A stretch of DNA of 64,000 bases from Vreelandella lionensis (GTDB taxonomy: Bacteria; Pseudomonadota; Gammaproteobacteria; Pseudomonadales; Halomonadaceae), in assembly GCF_002087295.1 (NCBI RefSeq), contig NZ_MWVI01000050.1:124001-188000 (forward strand). Reading direction: 5' to 3'. Shown piece after piece: positions 10,026 through 20,434 of the stretch. The notes beneath the pieces are model-generated. The model was not told the DNA's origin and made no database searches. It was given only the letters and a program-made list of their open reading frames with translations. Numbering within the stretch: the first letter of the stretch is position 1; the number at the start of each line of letters is the position of its first letter. The position numbers were made by a program, and so were the translations under genes.

Positions 10026-12250
10026 GACGCCATCTCTCCAGCGCGGCATAAGTTCGTGCAGCGCAGTGACGCAGCGTGCCAAAACACGCTGTTAGCGCCT
10101 CGAGCGATGCCTCGTCAAGCGCAGCCATGCTCTCCAACCGCTTGGCTTGCGCAGCCAACTGCTCTGCGCCCATGCTCACTGACTCGCCCCGCAGTTGATG
10201 CGCTAGCCGCTCGACCTGACGCCAGTGGTCACGACTCGATGTGCTCCCAGCAGCAAAGTAGCCAGAAAGCTGGGCAATGTAGTCGCTCGCCTGCTGATGA
10301 TAGAGCACCGCCAGTTGATCGACACTATCAGCCCCGAGCGAGCCGACGAGGGTGGCCAACGTCGTTTCATTGAGTAGGGCCGCGTCACCTTCTTCCTGAC
10401 GCAACGCAGAAGGGATCGGCGTCATCGGTGTTGGTGTCGTTGACAGCTGCAGCGCCAACACGTTGCCCAGCGCCAACAGCGAGAGCGGCTTGGTGATGTA
10501 GTCATTCATACCCGCAGCGAGACAGCGGCGACGATCATCCTCTGCCCCCCCTGCGGTCATGGCCACGATGGGCACCTCGCTGCACCAGCCGCCCATTTCA
10601 CGCAATCGCTGGGTCACCGTCACGCCGTCGATATCAGGAAGCTGTATGTCCATAAAAATAAGATGTACCTGTTGGCGGCGTACCATGGCAAGGGCTTCGC
10701 GGCCGTTTTCTGCGCACACCACCTCGCAACCAAGTCGCGACAAAAGTCCGACCGCGACTTTGCGATTGACCGCATTGTCCTCGACCAGCAGCAACGAGGT
10801 ACCGTCAAAATCTCGCGCTGGCTCAACGGGCAGCGGGGAGCTGACAGGAGAAGCCTCGACTAACGGCAGTTCGCACCAAAACGTACTGCCTAGACCCGGC
10901 GTGCTGTCGACACCCAGACGTCCCTGCATGGCTTCGCTCAGCCGTTTACAGATTGCCAATCCCAAACCGGTGCCGCCGTAGCGGCGCGCGACGCTCTCAT
11001 CCGCCTGCTGAAAGGGTTCGAAGAGCGTCTCTTGCTGTTCACTGTTCAAACCACAACCGGTATCGCTGATATCAAAAAGCAAATGCCCGACGGTCGAGGA
11101 GACGCGTACCGAGACGCTGCCGTAGTCAGTGAATTTGATCGCATTGGCAATGAGATTGAGCAGTATCTGTCGCAGACGCCCCGCATCGATCATGACCCAT
11201 GCTGGCACGAGTGGGTCCACATGAAGCGATAGTTGCAGCCCTTTTGCTTGCGCTCTTGGCTCGAATAGCGCCATGACACCTTCGACTAGCGGCGTCAGCG
11301 CCGTAGGCGACGTCTCCAGGGTCAAATGGCCGGCCTCGATTTTAGAAAAATCGAGGATCTCATTGATCATCGCCAGTAACTGATTGGCACTATCGTGAAT
11401 AGTGCGAGCATAGTCTTCGACCTGGGCGGGGCTGGCGGGCTCGCGCAGCAGCTCGCTCATGCCAATCACACCATTGAGCGGCGTACGAATTTCGTGACTG
11501 ACCATGGCGAGAAAGTCTGACTTAGCATGATTGGCCGCTTGGGCTTGCTTCGCTGTGACCTTGGAGCTGTTTACTGAGCTGCTCTTGTTCTCGACGCGCC
11601 GCGGCGCTTTCGCGCATTTCACGCACCAAAAAGACGATGACCGTCAACACGGCAAAGCTGATTCCAATCAGCAGCGAAATGAGCAGCTTATAGAGCGTAC
11701 TTAGCAGCGCCCTCTCTTCGGTGGCGGATTCCGCTAGATAACCGTTGATCGCAATCACCAAGCGCTCGGTCAAGCGGGTAAGCGATTGAAGCTCGCTCTC
11801 CAAGGCCGTGACGGGCAGCCGATCCATATCCTCGTGGGGTTCGAACATGGGATCGAGGGTGTCGAGCTGCTGCTGAATCTGCTCCAACAGCTCGCTCGCT
11901 GCACTGATACTTTGCAATAGCGAACTAATCTCTCCCTCTCGCAGCAGGGTGATCCGGCTATAGAGCAATTCGAAGCGAAGATTGAGGGCATCCTGGGCGG
12001 CAGGCGATAGTGGGCCTCGCGAGCCGGCCAACAAATGATTGAGCAATTGCACGGCATCGCGGTCGAGTTTATAGACCACCCAGGCGGTGTCCTCTCGCAA
12101 ACTCTGCGTCAAATTATCCTGCCGCCATGCCGAAAGGCCAGCCACCACCAACGCAGCCGCAAACAGCAGTACGGTGATAATCGCTACCAGCTTGAGGCGG
12201 CGCGGGTAGCGTAGCAGGCGGGGTGCCCGAGCGGACTCACTAACGGACAT
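10006..12250 (-). CDS. Membrane hybrid histidine kinase with REC and HPt (one frameshift)
   Basis: Phosphorelay sensor of about 748 residues. Membrane segment 1 is near residues 20-40, a helical periplasmic domain follows to about 185, and segment 2 is near 190-212. Then come HisKA (SHEIRTPLNGVIGMSELL, His near 252), HATPase (NLIANAIKFTDYG, DTGCGL, GGTGLGLAI), a receiver (LLLVEDNAVNRK, FMDIQLPDIDG) and an HPt domain with AHQLRGES near residue 680. No HAMP domain is obvious. One extra C at about 11563 (CTCCAAG for CTCAAG) splits the gene just before the kinase core. The start overlaps the end of the upstream SUOX-fold gene by 11 bases, so the two are probably translated together. Confidence 0.85.
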
Positions 12251-12767
12251 TGATGTGCATGACCTGCCATACGGCCCTGAAACGCATACGCTCGCTCAAC
12301 AGCGCCTCATCATGGTCGAATGGATATAGCACCCATAGTGGGCCATATTCGCGGATAGGAATGGCCTGCCCGTCCCGCTCTAGTGCCAAAATAACGTCGT
12401 AGTCGTAAAAATCCTCAATAGGAATTTCGGCCTCATAACCGTTCAAGGCCGCTACGTTAATGGTGTTGCCTTCGGCCCCTGCATGCTCGAGCAGTGTGCG
12501 CATCAGCGGGCCGCGGTAGTGGCTCGCTCCCTCGGTCCACGGTGTACCGGTCGTAAAAGCGTGCTGCGGCAGCGCGCCCAACATCTCACGGTCAAAATGG
12601 GCCTCTTCCTCGACGTTGGCTGCCGTTACTTCACCATCTATTTTGAGGATGACGGGCCCATCAGGAGCGGCCAATTTATCCACGCCTGCCTCAGCCGCGT
12701 CCGCTAGCCCCGTATGGGGAATGCTGAACGCCAGCATAGTCCACCCCAATAACAACGCTTTCACCAT
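12240..12767 (-). CDS. Secreted SUOX-fold (oxidoreductase molybdopterin-binding-like) protein without cysteine
   Basis: A 175-residue protein with a Sec signal peptide ending around GLADA. It resembles the short periplasmic relatives of the sulfite-oxidase/YedY fold: a segment like YRGPLMRTLLEHAGA, then NGYEAEIPIEDF and the hallmark EYGPLWVLYPFDHD. Catalytic members hold molybdenum through a Cys; this protein has no Cys at all, so it is unlikely to be a redox enzyme in the usual way. It sits first in an operon with the membrane hybrid kinase, overlapping it by 11 bases, which suggests a periplasmic ligand-binding or signalling partner. ATG 12767 follows GAGGAG. Confidence 0.65.
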   Translation of the reverse strand: MVKALLLGWTMLAFSIPHTGLADAAEAGVDKLAAPDGPVILKIDGEVTAANVEEEAHFDREMLGALPQHAFTTGTPWTEGASHYRGPLMRTLLEHAGAEGNTINVAALNGYEAEIPIEDFYDYDVILALERDGQAIPIREYGPLWVLYPFDHDEALLSERMRFRAVWQVMHINVR

Positions 12768-12821
12768 CGACTCCTCGTATCGCAGTGCCTAAACGACGCA
12801 GCAGCGGCCACTCCAGGCAAT

Positions 12822-12858
12822 AAAAAAAGAGATGGCGTTAGGGTACGCCATCTCTTTT
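12822..12858 (-). terminator. Terminator of the DUF2189 gene
   Basis: Stem GAGATGGCGT / ACGCCATCTC plus A4/T4 extension and a 6-base loop. On the minus strand it runs into seven T, and the symmetry allows activity in both directions. Confidence 0.9.
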
Positions 12859-12918
12859 CATTGGTCAGTCGAATGTCGACTTTTTTACTTAGCGATGAGA
12901 AATGTAGCGGAGATGTCG

Positions 12919-13739
12919 TTAAGTACTCAGCTTCTCGACCGGCTCGAACCGAACGAGTTCTTCGTAGGCATGCCAGCTAGCGTGACCAAGCACGGGCAGT
13001 ATGAGGGCCAGACCGATGTAGAAGGTCATCACCCCAACGACGACGCAGCCGGTTAAAATAGCAGCCCATAACAGCATGGTCCGGAAGTTACGCGCCACGC
13101 AGCGCACGCTAGCCTCGATGCCTTCCATGAACGTCAGATCTTGATCCATCAGAGTTGGAATAGCGACCACGCTAATGGCGAAAGCGCCAAAGGCAAGAAT
13201 GCCACCTGCCACTGTGCCGACCGCCAGCATGCTGAGCCCTTCCGGTGTGGTGACCAAGGCCGTATAAAGCGTTGCCGGACTGGGTACTTCAAAACCGAAG
13301 AAAAGCGCAAACAGCAGCGTAGCCAGACGTATCCAGGCTAGAAAGAAAATCATCATCATCACGCCCATCATGGCCAACTGCCCAGCATGCGGTCGCCAAC
13401 TGCCAAAGGCATCGCCCAAGTTAGGCTCCCGCCCACGCTCGAGGCCCAAGAGGATGCCGTAAAACCCACCGCCACGAGCGGCCCAATGAACATGAACCCC
13501 GCAATCATGGGCAGCAGCCAGTGCCAATAACCCAATGTGTAGGCCCCTAACGTGATGGCAATACTCAACCCCACCCAAAACATGCCGTAAGCGAGGCTAA
13601 TAGCAGACGCACGACGAAAATCTTCCATACCTGCGGCTAGCCAAGCACGTGGTCTTTCCATCCCTACCTTATTGATAATGATTTTGACGTTCGGCGCACC
13701 GGATGAGTGGTCGTGTGTTTTTGTTGTTACTGCATTCAT
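12919..13739 (-). CDS. DUF2189 integral membrane protein (one frameshift)
   Basis: An inner-membrane protein of about 274 residues with roughly six hydrophobic segments, matching my recollection of the DUF2189/COG5473 family (PRAWLAAGMEDFRRASAISL near the N-terminus; SVVAIPTLMDQDLTFMEGIE in the middle). Function is unknown. One T is missing near 13461-13464, so VGFTASS should read VGFYGILLGLE; both flanking frames are conserved. ATG 13739 follows AGGAGTTACGCC. A good ANR/FNR-like box lies 74 bases upstream, suggesting oxygen-limited expression alongside the cbb3 genes at the other end of the window. Confidence 0.75.
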
Positions 13740-13812
13740 GGCGTAACTCCTGTGATTTACCCCAGATGGCTGTCACTGACCCAAGCACCAAGGGAAATAG
13801 CTACCATGTGTA

Positions 13813-13826
13813 TTGATGACCATTAA
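13813..13826. promoter_or_regulatory. ANR/FNR-like box upstream of the DUF2189 gene
   Basis: TTGATGACCATTAA differs from TTGATNNNNATCAA at one base and lies 74 bases before the start at 13739. It overlaps an inverted repeat CCATTAA / TTAATGG (13820-13840). Further TTAATG copies follow at 13842 and 13853. Confidence 0.55.
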
Positions 13827-13972
13827 TCCAACGTTAATGGCTTAATGTTCTATTAATGTAGCTGAGCCGCTGCTTCGCGAATGCTTTTGAAGGCACTCAG
13901 TACAAAAAATCCTTCATCGGCGCTTTTAACGACAATTAATTCGATGCGTTAGCGTTTCGTTATATTCTAGCC

Positions 13973-14004
13973 AAAAAAAAGCTCCAAGCCGGGGCTTGGA
14001 GCTT
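13973..14004 (-). terminator. Terminator of the uspA-type gene
   Basis: Stem AAGCTCCAAGC / GCTTGGAGCTT with a 4-base loop. On the minus strand it is followed by a run of T (A8 at 13973-13980 on the plus strand). Confidence 0.9.
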
Positions 14005-14021
14005 TATGACGCACGTTGCGC

Positions 14022-14450
14022 TTACCGCACGATCATCACCGACACTTTAGCGTGATGAACGACATGCTCGGCGTTGGGGCCCAGTACGTAATCGACGAAT
14101 TTACGCTTAGTATGGGATGCCATCACAATTAAATCGGCATCAATCTTCTTGCCGACCTTGATGATGGCCTCCCATGGTGAGCCATCAACAATCACACTTT
14201 GGGTTTTGATCCCTTCAGGCACATGTTCCTGAATGAATTTATGCTGCGCTTCTTTCACCGCCGCATGCGCTTTTTCAGAGAAGTTTTTCGGAAAGTAAGC
14301 GCCAACCATGGGCATTTTAAATTCCGGTAGTACCGTCACCACGTGCAGCGATGCGCCAAAGGTTTGGCACAGCGTTATCGCCGTGGGCAACGCTTTCTTC
14401 CATGAGGCCTCTTCGTTCAAGTCTACGGGGAGTAGCACTTTATGGTACAT
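14022..14450 (-). CDS. Universal stress protein, UspA family (TeaD-like by context)
   Basis: A 142-residue UspA-fold protein. It begins YHKVLLPVDLNE (beta-1 with the conserved Asp) and ends with the nucleotide-binding segment VMASHTKRKF, GPNAEHVVHHAKVSVMIVR, close to the G-2x-G-9x-G(S/T) pattern of ATP-binding members. ATG 14450 follows GGAGG by six bases; an upstream in-frame ATG at 14492 lies inside the preceding gene. The gene is the last of a TRAP operon. In Halomonas elongata the UspA protein TeaD tunes the ectoine TRAP transporter TeaABC, so a similar job is plausible, though the transporter here is of the TAXI type. Confidence 0.85.
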   Translation of the reverse strand: MYHKVLLPVDLNEEASWKKALPTAITLCQTFGASLHVVTVLPEFKMPMVGAYFPKNFSEKAHAAVKEAQHKFIQEHVPEGIKTQSVIVDGSPWEAIIKVGKKIDADLIVMASHTKRKFVDYVLGPNAEHVVHHAKVSVMIVR

Positions 14451-14460
14451 AGCAACCTCC

Positions 14461-17063
14461 TTAAACAGCGGCCACTTCGTTGGCTTCTTCACGACGCCGA
14501 CGGCGACGCTGCATCACGACGACCAACCCAAAGATGCCGAGTGCGGGTAACCACATCCACTCTTTTGTCCAACGATCTACCGGGGCCAGCACTTCGAGGA
14601 TCTCTTGATCGAAATCGAAGCCTAGCTCAGCCGCCTGGCTGCCGAACTCGACGAAATCGACCAGGGTTTGGTCGCCATCTTCGTAAAGCTCTATGCCCAG
14701 GTTGGCCATGCGCTCTTCACCTGTTTCACCGCGCGGCACGGGGACGAGCATATAGGTGGTCATCGGCGCCCCGAAATCGTCTTCACCGGCAATTTGCACG
14801 CGCAAGTTGCTACCGTTATCGACCTGGCCCAGTGCCTCGGCAAATTGCGCAGGTGGCACCGATTCATAGGGGTCGTGGATTTTGTCCATCCAGAAGCCGG
14901 GGCGGAACAGCGTAAAGGCTACCAGCAGCCAGCAGCAGCGATTCGTACCAGCGGTTGCGGGTCAGCATGTAGCCTTGTGTACCTGCTGCAAAGATCAGCA
15001 TGGCGATGGTAGCCACAATAAACACCAAAATACCCTGCATCACCGTGACATCTATCAGCAGCAGGTCCGTATTGAAGATGACCAGGAATGGCAGCGCAGC
15101 GGTACGTAGGCTGTAGTAAAACGCCTGGAAGCCAGTGCGCAGCGGATCCCCACCCGACACGGCCGCCGCCGCAAAGGAGGCCAAACCTACTGGTGGCGTG
15201 ACATCCGCCATGATGCCGAAGTAGAACACGAACAGGTGCACAGCAATCAGCGGTACGATCAGGCCATTTTGCTGGCCCAGCAGCACAATCACCGGAGCCA
15301 TCAGCGCCGATACCACGATGTAGTTCGCCGTTGTTGGCAAGCCCATACCCAGAATCAAGCTCAGCAGAGCCGTCAGCAGTAGAATCATCATCAGGTTACC
15401 GCCTGAGAGAATTTCCACTACGTCCGCGAGCACTAGGCCTACCCCCGTTTGGGAGACCGCCCCCACGACGATACCCGCCGTGGCAGTCGCAATACCGATA
15501 CCAATCATGTTGCGGGCACCGGTCACCAGGCCATCCCACAGATCCTTAAAGCCTTCTTTGATATCGGCCGCCATTTGGCTGCGGCCACGGAAAATCGCGA
15601 TGATCGGGCGCTGGGTAACCATGATGAAAATCATAAACATGGTGGCCCCAGAACGCTGACAACCCAGGCGAAAGGCGCTCTACCATCAAGCACCACACCA
15701 ACACGACAACCGGCAGAATATAGTGTAGGCCGACCATGACTGTCGGGCGAGTTTGCGGCAGCTTCACGACCTCTGAGTTGGGGTCATCCATCTCCAGCTC
15801 AGGGTAGTTAGCGCCTACTTTCAGCAAGCCGACATATACAATCGCCAGCCCTACAGAGACCACCCAGGGGGTCGCTTCACCCAGTACCGGCTTTAACCAG
15901 CCCAAGCCGTAGTAGACAGCGATGGAGAGCCCCATCAGCAGCAGCAAACCGGTCATAAAGCCGATCACTTTGTTCAGCAACGGGCGTGCCGGATTGCTGG
16001 ACGGCAGGCCTTTCATATTGGCCTTGAGCGCTTCCAGGTGAACAATGTAGATCAGCGCGATATAGGAGATCAGCGCCGGTAAGAAAGCGTGCTTGATGAC
16101 GTCGACATAGGGAATACCCACGTATTCCACCATCAAGAAAGCAGCAGCCCCCATGACGGGCGGCATGATCTGGCCATTCACCGAAGACGATACTTCCACC
16201 GCACCCGCTTTTTCCGCGCTAAAGCCGACTCGCTTCATCATCGGAATCGTAAAGGTGCCAGTGGTAACGGTATTGGCAATCGACGACCCCGAGATCAAAC
16301 CAGTCATACCAGAGGCTACCACTGCCGCTTTGGCTGGGCCGCCTTTGAAGTGGCCAAGCAGCGAGAACGCCACTTTGATGAAGTAGTTACCGGCGCCCGC
16401 TTTATCCAGCAACGCACCAAACAGTACAAACAAGAAAACAAAGCTGGTCGAGACCCCCAGCGCAATACCAAACACCCCTTGGGTACCTAGCCACTGGTGG
16501 TTAATCAAACCACCCAGACTAACGCCGCGGTGGGCCAAAATGCCCGGCATGTAAGGGCCAAACAACGAGTAAGCAATAAACACCGCCGCCACGATCATCA
16601 GGGGCGGCCCTAATGCGCGACGAGTCGCCTCTAACAGCATCAGAATGCCAACAACGCCCACGATAATATCCTGGGTAATCGGCAACCCAGGCCGCTGGGC
16701 CAAATCAGCATAGAAAATAAACAGATAGGCGCCGCAAAACGCCGCTAGCGCTGCCAATGCCCAATCAGCTAAGGGCACACGATCACGAGGAGAGCGCTTA
16801 AAGGCGGGGTACGCCATAAAGGCTAAAAAGAGCGCAAACGCTAAATGAATCGAGCGCGCTTCCGTGGCGCTAAATACGCCGAAGCCAACAATATAGGGAA
16901 GTGGCGATGCAATCCATAGCTGAAACAGCGACCACACTGCTGCAATACTCACCAGCAGCTTACCGGGTACGCCTAAGGGTTTCCGTGCCCCTGTATCGCT
17001 GGAAGCGACCATATCCTCCAGGTCGTTCTCAGCGGCTGCCGAAGGTTGTTTGTCATCACGCAT
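14461..17063 (-). CDS. TRAP transporter fused DctQM permease, TAXI class, with DUF3394 tail (two frameshifts)
   Basis: Membrane component of a TRAP uptake system, about 867 residues once joined. The small (Q) and large (M) subunits are fused in one chain. Segments such as SGSSIANTVTTGTFTIPMMK, EVSSSVNGQIMPPVMGAAAF and GMGLPTTANYIVVSALMAP are typical of TAXI-linked permeases. The last 140 residues, starting near MDKIHDPYESVPP, are the DUF3394 tail with a final membrane anchor and a poly-Arg end. There is one extra G near 15646-15649 (should read FWATMFMIF) and one extra base near 14929 (should read VAFTLFRPGFW). ATG 17063 is preferred to the TTG at 17096. It is in an operon with the TAXI protein upstream and a UspA gene downstream. 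Confidence 0.85.
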
Positions 17064-17198
17064 ACGCTTGCCCTGCCTAATGGTCAGCGCTGACAATCAG
17101 CGCTCTCAACAAGAAGCGCGGACACCCAAGGTGCCCGCGCTTTGCAACTCAAAGCGACGCTACTCACCTTCCGTCAGTAGCATCACTCTTTTTACGAC

Positions 17199-18178
17199 TT
17201 ATTCGATCCAGCCACGCTCACGGTAGTAACGCGCTGCGCCATCGTGCAGCGGCGCGGGCAAGCCGTCAGAGATCATGTCTTCTTCGTTGAGGTTCTCGAA
17301 CGCCGGGTGCAGACGCTTGAAGCGATCGAAGTTTTCGAATACTGCTTTCACCGTTTCGTAAACAATGTCTTCATCAACAGCGGTGGAAGAAACGAAGGTT
17401 GCCGCCACACCGAAAGTTTCGACATCTTCGTCGTTACCACGGTAAAGGCCACCCGGAATCACAGAACGGGTGTAGTAGGGGTACTCTTCGATCAAACCGT
17501 CGATTTCGTCACCGGTCACAGAGACCAGACGCGCATCAATGGTGGTGGTCGCTTCTTGGATAGAGCCGTTCGGGTGGCCTACCACGTACACCATGGCATC
17601 GATGTTGTTGTCAGACAGGGCAGCTGCCTGCTCAGCCGCGTCGAGCTGAGACGCCAGTGCGAAGGTGTCTTCATCCCAACCGAACGCATCCATGACCACG
17701 TCCATGGTATTGCGCTGGCCAGAACCAGGGTTACCGATGTTGACGCGCTTGCCTGGGAAATCGCTGATGTCCTCGATACCGGAATCCGCGCGGGCCACCA
17801 CGGTCAGCGGCTCACCGTGCATGGTGAAGACGGCACGCATATCTTCCCCAGCGCCCTCTTCTTCAAAGTTGGCTTCACCGTGGTAAGCGCGGTACTGAAC
17901 GTCAGACTGCACAACGCCCATATCCAGCCACCGCTCTTCATGCCGTTGACGTTAGCAACGGAACCACCGGTAGACGGGGCGTTACAACGGATGTTGTGCT
18001 CATCGCTGCCACGGTTTAACCATACGGCATACCGACTGGCAACCACATAGTAAACACCGGTTTGGCCGCCGGTACCGATGGTGATGTAGCGCTCCTGGGC
18101 AACGGCCGGAGAGGCAAAGGTTGCCGCCGCAATGAACGCGCCTGAGAAAGCCGCGGTAGAAAATACATGGCGTTTCAT
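17199..18178 (-). CDS. TAXI-family TRAP solute-binding protein (one frameshift)
   Basis: Periplasmic binding protein of about 326 residues. A signal peptide ends near SPAVAQ. The mature start YITIGTGGQTGVYYVVAS is the family hallmark, and the N-terminal lobe continues with NAPSTGGSVANVNGMKSG. The second lobe has PGKRVNIGNPGSGQRNTMDV. One base is missing near 17926-17932, between MKSGG and LDMGVVQSDVQ. ATG 18178 follows AAGAGG by seven bases. TAXI systems import small organic acids or amino acids; the ligand cannot be told from sequence. It forms an operon with the fused permease and the UspA gene. Confidence 0.85.
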
Positions 18179-18603
18179 GAACACACCTCTTTATCTTGAT
18201 GTTGTGAGCGTTATGCGCTTTGAAGCCATCTGCAGAACGGTTCCCTTCAGGTGTTTCGGCTCCAAAACGTTGTCAAGACAGTCTGTTATCGATCTCGGCA
18301 TTTAGTGCCGACTGTTCCTACTTTAGCGAAAAAACTGCTAATTGGCGAAGTACGAGACAATTTTATGCCTGCACCGCAGGCAGCGCAGCGCAGCGCATTG
18401 CCTAGCCAGCGTGATGACGCTAGCTACTCTGCTCAGGAGTTTGTCCTAAGCGCTTTTCCTAAATGCTTTCACTTAGGCATTGCCATACTTTCTCGCTTGT
18501 TTGCACGTCTGTCGCCAGTCTAATAGCCGGTAACGTTTAGTAAACGTTAAACATCATGTCATATTGGCATAGGCCATCGCTTATTGGTTATCTCGATTGA
18601 TCA
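18179..18603. other. 425-base intergenic region upstream of the TAXI operon
   Basis: Holds the presumed promoter of the TAXI operon and one long palindrome (18531-18549, listed separately). An open frame of 90 codons at 18251-18523 on the plus strand has no ribosome binding site and no recognisable product. No terminator for the dctPQM operon is evident. Confidence 0.6.
18531..18549. promoter_or_regulatory. 19-base perfect palindrome, candidate operator
   Basis: TAACGTTTA G TAAACGTTA: two 9-base arms around one central G. It lies about 350 bases upstream of the TAXI gene and 54 bases past the dctM stop. The odd-length symmetry and absence of a U-run argue for a protein-binding site rather than a terminator. 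Confidence 0.5.
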
Positions 18604-19905
18604 TTAGACGCTATAGCCCAACACCGTGGGCAGCCAAAGAGCAATGCTGGGAAATATCGCCACCAGTGCCAAAGCGCCCCCCATGGCAACCACAAACAGC
18701 AGCGCCCAGCCAATCGTATGCTCTAGGCGTATCTTGGCAACTTCCGTGGTCACCATCAGGTTCACCGCCACCGGTGGCGTAAATTGACCAATGGCGATAT
18801 TCATCGCCAGCAAAATGCCAAACCATACCGGATTCCACTCAAAATGCTGCATCACCGGAATCAGAATTGGCATCATGATCAGATAAATCGAAATCGCATC
18901 CAGCAGCATGCCCGCCACCAGTACCGCCAACATCACCAGTATCAACAGCAAGACGCCGTTATCGGTCAGGCTGATGATCCATTCCGCTAAATGGCGGAAG
19001 GTGCCGAGCATCGTGCCTGACCAGGCAAAAATGCCCGCCAGTGCGATAATCAGCATCACTACGCCAGAGATAATCGCGGCCTCCCCCAGTAGCTCCCACA
19101 CATCCCGAAGTGTCAGCTCTCGGGTAAGAAACAGGCCTACCACCGCCCCATAGGCAACGGCCACCACGGCGGCCTCTGTGGGCGTAAACAGTCCTGAGCG
19201 CAGCCCACCTAAAATCAGCACTGGAGCAAACAAAGCAGGCAGCGCCTCGCGGAAGGTTCCGCGTACCGTCAGTTTTTCGGCTCCCTCTACCGGCGTGCCT
19301 TCCCAACCGTAACGCTTGGCGACCAGCATCGCCGGTACCAGCAGCGCCAAACCCGCTAGCACACCAGGGAAAAGCCCCGCGGCGAACAGCGCACGCAGAT
19401 CAACGCCCGGCACCACAATCGAGTAGAGAATCAGCGCCACTGAAGGCGGAATTAAGATAGCCGTGGATGCCGAAGCCGCAATGAGCGTGGCCGAAAACGG
19501 CTTGGGGTAGCCTGCCTTCGTCATGCTAGGCAGCATCACCATGGCCACGGCAGCGGCGTCAGCGGGGCCAGAGCCGCTCATGCCCCCCATAATCATGCAC
19601 ACCAATACCGCAACCAGCGCCAGCCCACCGTGACGGGGCCCAATGAGTGCCTGGGCAAAACGCACCAAACGCAGCGCGACCCCTGCCCGCTCGAAAATCA
19701 GCCCGGTAAGAATGAACAGTGGAATCGCAATCAGAGGATACTTGGCGATGCTGTTGTAGGTATTGGTGCCCAGGGTGGCCAGCATATCCGGCGAGAGCCC
19801 AAGCACGATGCCCACCGCCCCAGAAAGCGCCAAGGAAAACGCTACCGGTACGCCAGCAATTAACAGCCCGGCAAATGCCAAAATCATCCAAATATCAGGC
19901 GTCAC
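18604..19905 (-). CDS. dctM: TRAP transporter large permease subunit DctM
   Basis: Intact 433-residue large TRAP subunit with about 12 membrane helices. Family segments: GTNTYNSIAKYPLIAIPLFI, GGMSGSGPADAAAVAMVMLP, IPPSVALILYSIV and FTPPVAVNLMVTTEVAK. It works with the small subunit, whose stop overlaps its start by 11 bases, and with the DctP protein, to import a carboxylate-type solute using the sodium or proton gradient. Order on the minus strand is dctP-dctQ-dctM, the usual one. Confidence 0.93.
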   Translation of the reverse strand: MTPDIWMILAFAGLLIAGVPVAFSLALSGAVGIVLGLSPDMLATLGTNTYNSIAKYPLIAIPLFILTGLIFERAGVALRLVRFAQALIGPRHGGLALVAVLVCMIMGGMSGSGPADAAAVAMVMLPSMTKAGYPKPFSATLIAASASTAILIPPSVALILYSIVVPGVDLRALFAAGLFPGVLAGLALLVPAMLVAKRYGWEGTPVEGAEKLTVRGTFREALPALFAPVLILGGLRSGLFTPTEAAVVAVAYGAVVGLFLTRELTLRDVWELLGEAAIISGVVMLIIALAGIFAWSGTMLGTFRHLAEWIISLTDNGVLLLILVMLAVLVAGMLLDAISIYLIMMPILIPVMQHFEWNPVWFGILLAMNIAIGQFTPPVAVNLMVTTEVAKIRLEHTIGWALLFVVAMGGALALVAIFPSIALWLPTVLGYSV

Positions 19906-20374
19906 TGGTTAGCTCCCCTTTCAAACGGTCACGGGTTTGCTGCACCAAGCGCCATAGCATGGCAGCAGACAAAATAGGCAGCCACACCAAGTACCACCAC
20001 TGGGGCAGGCCTAACCCAGGCGACAGTGACTCCCACTGATATTCCTGCCACGCCAACTTGCCGCCATACCAAGTAATTAAACCCAATACGATCAGGCCAC
20101 ACAGGGCTTGAAAAAGAATCAGCGCGCCCCGCCACCGCTCAGGCAGGGCACGCTCTAAAAAACCAATGCGGATATGCCGGTCGCGGCGTAATGCTACCGA
20201 CGCACCGGCAAAGGTCAGCACGACCAATAGAAAGACGGAAAACTCTTCCGTGAACGAAAATGAGCCACCTGTAAGGTAACGAGTGATCACATTACCCAGG
20301 CTAATCAATGAAATCACAATCAGCGCCAGCGCACCTAGCCAGCGCTCTGGGCGTGCATCAGGAAAGCCTTTCAT
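19895..20374 (-). CDS. dctQ: TRAP transporter small permease subunit DctQ
   Basis: A 159-residue protein with four hydrophobic helices, the usual DctQ topology. The segment LRRDRHIRIGFLERALPERW after helix two is typical: this cytoplasmic loop is the most conserved part of the family. It forms the membrane complex with DctM. ATG 20374 follows GAGG; the stop overlaps the dctM start, suggesting coupled translation. Confidence 0.9.
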   Translation of the reverse strand: MKGFPDARPERWLGALALIVISLISLGNVITRYLTGGSFSFTEEFSVFLLVVLTFAGASVALRRDRHIRIGFLERALPERWRGALILFQALCGLIVLGLITWYGGKLAWQEYQWESLSPGLGLPQWWYLVWLPILSAAMLWRLVQQTRDRLKGELTSDA

Positions 20375-20434
20375 GGCAGCCTCACAGCAAAGAACCGCCG
20401 CCCTGGTTAAGCGGCAGTCAAAACCCTCGAAGAA

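Noticed and set aside
14461-14889. Separate gene for a 142-residue protein between the TRAP permease and uspA
   Set aside because: Its text continues the permease directly (VAFTLFRPGFW then MDKIHDPYESV) and matches the DUF3394 tail; a one-base insertion explains the split.
18251-18523. 90-codon open frame upstream of the TAXI operon
   Set aside because: No ribosome binding site and no family resemblance; the region is the promoter side of the TAXI operon.
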